DNA from: Thermocladium sp.
GTDB lineage: Archaea > Thermoproteota > Thermoprotei > Thermoproteales > Thermocladiaceae
NCBI GenBank assembly: GCA_023269935.1
Contig: JAGDXC010000006.1
Span: 1 to 10,383, forward strand
DNA: 10,383 bases
Reading direction: 5' to 3'
The notes under the pieces are model-generated. The model saw only the letters and a list, made by a program, of their open reading frames with translations, was not told where the DNA came from and searched no databases. Each line of letters starts with the position of its first letter. Within the stretch, counting starts at the first letter, position 1. Positions 6,691-10,383 of the stretch are shown here, piece by piece. Position numbers and translations under genes: made by a program.

Positions 6691-7302
6691 ATGGTAATTA
6701 AGGTCGTCATTGCAGTGGAGAGGGGGGATTGTGAGGTTGAGAATGCATTAAATGAATATGGGGCTAGGTTCTCGGTGTCTAGAGTCAATATAGGGCTAAG
6801 TGAATCCACGCATCTAATAGCATTGAGCGAAGATTCAATAGATAGAATAGAGAACTTAATGAATTACTTAAGAAGACGAGGACTAAAGGTGGGCATCGCG
6901 GGCAGGAGCACTATTTGGGTGAGAGGACCAAGCTGTTCTGCATGCAGAACCATGGCTGGTCTAGATATAGTAATCAACGGCAGTAAACCGGTGGAGGGCA
7001 AGGCCATATATAATGCATGGATCCCAAATAGAGGAAAGATCCGTGAATTGATCATTAAATTGAAAAGGAGCGGGCTATCATTCAAACTGCTAAGCATAGA
7101 TGAAGTAAGTAGAATAGAATTAACTGAGAAACAATTCGAGGTACTCTCACTAGCTTATAGGCGAGGATTATTTGATCCACGACGGAGAACATCAGTATTA
7201 GAACTATCTAGGGAACTAGGAGTATCTCCATCCACATTTAGCGAAGTTTTAAGAAAGGCTATAAAGAAAGTATTGTTTAATTACTTCAATGAACTTCCAT
7301 GA
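6691..7302 (+). CDS. HTH_10 (bacterio-opsin activator type) transcription regulator with CxxC pair
   Basis: The C-terminal part (about 144-197) matches the HTH_10 DNA-binding domain of archaeal Bat-type regulators: LTEKQFEVLSLAYRRGLFD, then SVLELSRELGVSPSTFSEVLRKA and IKKVL. The N-terminal two-thirds is a mixed alpha/beta sensor-like region with PSCSACR (Cys82, Cys85) and an early Cys14; relatives commonly carry such cysteines, which could bind metal, an Fe-S cluster or react with thiols. In Haloferax the Bat-type regulators NarO and DmsR control anaerobic respiration genes, and NarO has an N-terminal cysteine cluster. Here the gene sits 31 bases from the convergent NO reductase gene, so control of that gene is a reasonable inference. 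The 203-residue protein is read from ATG 6691, with GTGA upstream as a possible weak ribosome site; GTG 6682 would add three residues. Confidence 0.82.
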   Translation: MVIKVVIAVERGDCEVENALNEYGARFSVSRVNIGLSESTHLIALSEDSIDRIENLMNYLRRRGLKVGIAGRSTIWVRGPSCSACRTMAGLDIVINGSKPVEGKAIYNAWIPNRGKIRELIIKLKRSGLSFKLLSIDEVSRIELTEKQFEVLSLAYRRGLFDPRRRTSVLELSRELGVSPSTFSEVLRKAIKKVLFNYFNELP

Positions 7303-7333
7303 ACGCCGCTTATGCAAGAGGGGTCTTGGATTA

Positions 7334-9505
7334 TTATCTGCCCTTTCTCATCATTGCATAGAACATGCCGAATATTACTATGGCAAAGCCGACCGCAGCG
7401 GTTAAGTCGCCTATCATGCGGAACCAAATTAAATTATCCACTAGCGGCAATTCCCAGAAACCTGGCGCACCTGATGGCGTTACAAGTGTCTTCACGAACC
7501 AATAACCATATTTTAATTCATACTCGAACTGAATAATGCCAATTGGTAATAAAGTTATTAATGCCTGCAAATAAAAGCCTATGCCAATTATTATTGCTGC
7601 CCATCGCATTAGCCTTAAGTATCTATCATTAAATGCACCGGAGAGATAATAGGCTGTTACCCACATAAGGATGGTGGGCACTCCATATGCCAGGGGAAAC
7701 GCTAGATGCGCGTGTGCCATGGTTGTCTGAAGATCATGAAGATAATAGTTCAGCATTGGTATATTTATGAGACCTGCACCAAAGGCCACTGCACCTATTC
7801 CCCCACCTATTCCAGCCACAAGCGCATAAGTAATCAGCGTTTTTTGGAACTCTGTCCTCACTTCACCCCTGCGCCATAGTAATATGGCATATATGATCAT
7901 GAAGCCAAGGGGCACGGCTTCTAGCGTGCTAACTATGGCCCCCACATACATCCAGAAAACGGGTAAACCGTTGAAGTAATAGTGATGAGCTGTTCCTATC
8001 ATGCCTGTTATTATCTCAGTAGTTGCATCAAGACCAGTAACAGCTATCCCCAACCGAGAAGGCACAAGACCCGCTATTACTAGGAGAACAACTATTATGG
8101 TTACAACTATGGGAGGCCAGAATCCCTCCACAAATGCATGAATAGTCATCCACCTAAAGTATTCATCAATTTGAAAATCACTCCAAGGTTGAATTATGGG
8201 TAAAGCACCTATGAAAGCGCCGGCCGCTGTTCCAGCTATTGCTATAGATAATATCTTGGCAAATGGCTTCAATGGATCCAAGGCCGTCTTCGATGCACGC
8301 CACCATAGGAGCGAGACGTAAGCCAATAATGCCGATATTAATATCAGCCATAGGGTTCCTTGCGTCACCACATCCCTCCCCTGAGCACCAACTATGAACC
8401 ACCAAGGTGATGGTATTAAGCCCAAGTAACTCATCCAAATCCCCAGCAATGTGCCTAGTCCCGTGATTACTCCTAGTGATAGGACAATTATTAATTGCTT
8501 CCTGCTTATATTTAGACCAAAATAGGGAAAAACAAAGAATGAAAAAGTAACCCAAGTTAATGCTATCCATAATATGGCTAATGTATAGTGCAGCGCCCTA
8601 GCCACATTAAAGGGCAAAAACTGGATAAGGTTAATTCCATAGAGGGAGGTATCCACATATAGATGCATAACATACGCACCAAGTAACCCCTGAACACCCA
8701 TAGCTATCGAGAAGAGAAGGAAGGCCCAGAGAGTAATTTTTTGAACACCATTGGGTTGCGGCAGATTTATTATAAGCCTAGGTTCATGCCAATAATCCAC
8801 TAGTTTAAGAACCACGTATCCGGCCATAGGCATTATTATTAATAGTATTGTGAATACCATTGCCCAGGAAGCAAAGGTAACATTGTTAGTGAATTGAAGT
8901 AGGCCTGGCATATAGGGGAAACCATTCGTATAATTATCCATGGCTACCATAGCGGTCCAAGCAAAGTAAGCCGCTAAATCCCTTATACTATCCTTATTAT
9001 TCACTAGGTCAGGACGCAGTCGAAAAACGTCAGCCCTTGGGCCCAGCATTTCCCGATAGAAATTGACCGCATCATTGAATCCAACGGCGAATTGATTGCT
9101 CACGACCATAACATCGCCATGGGAACCTGGATCAAGCCTGGGCATTAAATCACGTCTTATATCCATCATGGCTGAGGCATTTGATAGGGGCACTGAATCA
9201 AAACCTATAGAGCGCGCGGCTGCATCTTCAATTATTCTCAGCGTGAATGATGTGAAGTCGATTCCAAAGTAACTGCCCATGCCGAGCACCGAACCATAAT
9301 CCATGAGACCATATTTTTGAAAAAGATATTTGCCATGAATTATCTCTTGCCCAGTGAAGATAATTGTTCCATTCTGAGTCATCACCTCGCTTGGTATTGG
9401 GGGTATATGAGTGAAGGTGTAGTAAGTCATTAAACCGTACACTGCATACACAAAGATGGTGGCCATTAACACTATGATAGGCCACAGGGATCTACCGTTC
9501 GCCAT
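7334..9505 (-). CDS. norB: Quinol-dependent nitric oxide reductase, single subunit (qNor type)
   Basis: The enzyme reduces two NO to N2O with electrons from quinol in the cytoplasmic membrane. The 723 residues have qNor layout: helix 1 (8-30), an extracytoplasmic domain to about 212 containing HGKYLFQKYGLMDYG (57-71) in the position of the fused NorC-like part, then about 12-13 helices of the haem-copper oxidase core. There is no CxxCH haem c motif; the protein has no cysteine at all, so quinol rather than cytochrome c is the expected donor. Likely ligands are His306 (ARALHYT) and His600 for low-spin haem, His598 for haem b3, and His456, His507 and His508 for FeB. Glu460 and Glu529 (LEAVPL) are kept, but the glutamate usual four residues after the first is Pro464. 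ATG 9505 is chosen; ATG 9511 or TTG 9526 are alternatives. The convergent HTH_10 gene is 31 bases beyond its stop. Confidence 0.93.
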   Translation of the reverse strand: MANGRSLWPIIVLMATIFVYAVYGLMTYYTFTHIPPIPSEVMTQNGTIIFTGQEIIHGKYLFQKYGLMDYGSVLGMGSYFGIDFTSFTLRIIEDAAARSIGFDSVPLSNASAMMDIRRDLMPRLDPGSHGDVMVVSNQFAVGFNDAVNFYREMLGPRADVFRLRPDLVNNKDSIRDLAAYFAWTAMVAMDNYTNGFPYMPGLLQFTNNVTFASWAMVFTILLIIMPMAGYVVLKLVDYWHEPRLIINLPQPNGVQKITLWAFLLFSIAMGVQGLLGAYVMHLYVDTSLYGINLIQFLPFNVARALHYTLAILWIALTWVTFSFFVFPYFGLNISRKQLIIVLSLGVITGLGTLLGIWMSYLGLIPSPWWFIVGAQGRDVVTQGTLWLILISALLAYVSLLWWRASKTALDPLKPFAKILSIAIAGTAAGAFIGALPIIQPWSDFQIDEYFRWMTIHAFVEGFWPPIVVTIIVVLLVIAGLVPSRLGIAVTGLDATTEIITGMIGTAHHYYFNGLPVFWMYVGAIVSTLEAVPLGFMIIYAILLWRRGEVRTEFQKTLITYALVAGIGGGIGAVAFGAGLINIPMLNYYLHDLQTTMAHAHLAFPLAYGVPTILMWVTAYYLSGAFNDRYLRLMRWAAIIIGIGFYLQALITLLPIGIIQFEYELKYGYWFVKTLVTPSGAPGFWELPLVDNLIWFRMIGDLTAAVGFAIVIFGMFYAMMRKGR

Positions 9506-9528
9506 ATGCATACATATATGGCACAATA

Positions 9529-9540
9529 GATAAATAAATC
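9529..9540 (-). promoter_or_regulatory. TATA box for the NO reductase gene
   Basis: On the minus strand GATTTATTTATC is centred about 29 bases before ATG 9505 and 23 bases before ATG 9511. Either could be a leaderless start; the TTG at 9526 would overlap the promoter region and is unlikely. Just downstream, GCCATATATG-type repeats of CATAT are visible but too short to call an operator. Confidence 0.5.
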
Positions 9541-9810
9541 ACCTAAATATTTCTATATGACCTCATTCCCAGGAACTAAAGGCACTAGATGCCGCTTCCT
9601 TATAAAATAATTCATGACCGAGCATGAAGATCTTTTAGAATACCGAAACCATTAATTATATAAAAAATCTTTTAATGCTTTGGAGCATGGGATTCTGTAT
9701 GGCTATCTAGGAATGCGGATCTCGGCCGGTCTTCGATCATTCAGTTAAGTGATATAAATGTTAAACGGAAGATAAATATTGGTTTTACAGATATTGAGAA
9801 TGCATTTAAT
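9541..9810. other. Intergenic region without a supported gene
   Basis: This stretch separates the NO reductase promoter from the 3' end of the MaoC-like gene. It is AT-rich with one GC-rich patch near 9712-9735 (CGGATCTCGGCCGGTC). A TATA-like TTATATAAAA lies near 9655-9665; on the minus strand the same place is a T-rich run that could end the MaoC transcript. Only frames of about 20 codons or fewer open here on either strand, and none resembles a known peptide. No tRNA fold or clear C/D-box pair was found. Confidence 0.5.
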
Positions 9811-10305
9811 CTATTGGTTGCTGGGATCTGTATGCTTAAACACGTTTTCACTTGTGGCGGGTCCATTTGATATGAGGAGTTTCGTTTCTATTGATGCAAC
9901 CAGTTCTCCAAATTGATTCTTCACATCATGCTTAAGAACCACTACTCCTCCATTGTATTTATTGCTAGGAACCTTACTTATGACCTCGCTCTCCACGTAA
10001 ATCGTGTCACCTATCTTAACTGGTTTATGAAATCTAGAATTAACCTCAAGAAGCGCTATTGTGGTTCCCGCTATTAATTGGGCAAATTGCCCAACCGCCA
10101 CAGACAACGTTAATAATCCATGTGCAACCCTTTCCTTAAATATTGATTTCCCGGCGAATTCCGCATTCAAATGAATAGGATTGAAGTCGCCCGTTAGTCC
10201 AGCAAATTGAATTATATGAGCCTCCGTTATTGTTAATCCATGAGACCTAATCTTCATGCCTACCTCAAAATCATCAAATGAATACGGCGGAGCCTTCAGC
10301 ACCAT
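9811..10305 (-). CDS. MaoC-like hot-dog dehydratase / (R)-specific enoyl-CoA hydratase
   Basis: MaoC-type hydratases add water to trans-2-enoyl-CoA to give (R)-3-hydroxyacyl-CoA, in fatty-acid or related acyl-CoA metabolism in the cytosol. The 164-residue length is that of a single hot-dog domain. The hydratase signature is FAGLTGDFNPIHLN (34-47) with the catalytic dyad Asp40 and His45 and the structural Asn42. It is followed by KERVAHGLLTLSVAVGQ (57-73) and, in the second half, the strand HKPVKIGDTIYVESEV (93-108). The start at ATG 10305 is supported by a TATA box about 26 bases upstream. The stop is TAG. The native substrate cannot be read; no acyl-CoA pathway gene is next to it. Its promoter abuts a possible insertion-sequence end on the right. 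Confidence 0.9.
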   Translation of the reverse strand: MVLKAPPYSFDDFEVGMKIRSHGLTITEAHIIQFAGLTGDFNPIHLNAEFAGKSIFKERVAHGLLTLSVAVGQFAQLIAGTTIALLEVNSRFHKPVKIGDTIYVESEVISKVPSNKYNGGVVVLKHDVKNQFGELVASIETKLLISNGPATSENVFKHTDPSNQ

Positions 10306-10324
10306 AATAAAACTAAATCATCCT

Positions 10325-10338
10325 AAGATAATTAAATT
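10325..10338 (-). promoter_or_regulatory. TATA box for the MaoC-like gene
   Basis: On the minus strand AAATTTAATTATCT is centred about 26 bases before the ATG at 10305, fitting a leaderless transcript. The bases immediately upstream (TCAGAAA) lead directly into the inverted repeat at the window end. Confidence 0.6.
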
Positions 10339-10342
10339 TTCT

Positions 10343-10383
10343 GACCTCCTCCCCGCCTTGAGGGGCGGGGGTTCCCCGAGGTC
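10343..10383. mobile_element. Nested GC-rich inverted repeat, probable end of an IS200/IS605-type element
   Basis: An outer pair GACCTC (10343-10348) and GAGGTC (10378-10383) encloses an inner stem CCCCGCC (10351-10357) and GGCGGGG (10364-10370) with a six-base loop TTGAGG. The patch is far richer in GC than its surroundings. I recall very similar 'gacctcctccccgcc' hairpins at the ends of tnpB-carrying IS200/IS605-family elements in Sulfolobus and Thermococcales, which have hairpin ends rather than terminal inverted repeats. No transposase or tnpB frame is in the window, so the body would lie to the right. A factor-independent terminator is the main alternative, though no T tract follows within the window. 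Confidence 0.5.

Noticed and set aside
8178..8570. Second minus-strand open frame within the NO reductase gene
   Set aside because: It is an alternative frame of a well-supported membrane enzyme and gives a composition without recognisable domain features.
9563..9625. Twenty-residue minus-strand peptide upstream of the NO reductase
   Set aside because: The nearest TATA-like box is about 32 bases or more away, there is no ribosome site, and an alternative frame of equal length opens nearby, so it is indistinguishable from chance.
9675..9710. Eleven-codon plus-strand frame behind a TATA-like box
   Set aside because: It is too short and starts too close to the box for a leaderless message.
1..10383. 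CRISPR array or tandem repeats
   Set aside because: No regularly spaced direct repeats were seen; recurring TTTATTTAT motifs are promoter boxes at scattered positions.

Overview
The window looks like part of a hyperthermophilic crenarchaeon (Thermoproteota), probably near Thermoproteales such as Caldivirga, Vulcanisaeta or Thermocladium; the genus is only a guess. The signs are heavy AGG (Arg) and ATA (Ile) use, first genes whose start codons lie about 24-30 bases behind AT-rich TATA boxes with no room for a leader, Shine-Dalgarno motifs only before internal operon genes, and archaeal families such as a bacterio-opsin-activator (HTH_10) regulator and a cobalamin-type radical SAM protein.

Left part (1-1962): the 5' portion of a tRNA-Ala(UGC) on the minus strand, then a divergent two-gene unit. 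Its first gene, a beta-hydroxyacid dehydrogenase, is interrupted by an in-frame TAG at 681-683; the second is an intact ornithine cyclodeaminase/alanine dehydrogenase family enzyme. Centre-left (2038-4281): a radical SAM enzyme and a TRIC/YadS-type small-cation channel, both plus strand. Centre (4268-6165, minus strand): a three-gene cluster with an all-helical protein carrying a PGFRGYK motif, a soluble SPFH/Band-7 protein of the YdjI type, and a four-helix membrane protein.

Right-centre (6321-9505): a DUF488 protein and an HTH_10 regulator with a CxxC pair form a plus-strand operon. It converges on a minus-strand gene for a single-subunit, quinol-type nitric oxide reductase. This is the clearest metabolic theme: NO respiration or detoxification with a plausible local sensor. 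Right end (9811-10383): a MaoC-like hot-dog dehydratase on the minus strand, with its promoter next to a strong GC-rich nested inverted repeat that resembles the end of an IS200/IS605-type element continuing beyond the window.

No CRISPR array, rRNA, origin or convincing terminator was seen. The features most worth a second look are the interrupted dehydrogenase, the regulator/NO reductase neighbourhood with an altered active-site region in the reductase, the SPFH/PGFRGYK/membrane-protein cluster, and the radical SAM enzyme, a possible membrane-lipid modifier. All assignments come from reading motifs by eye; no database search was run.
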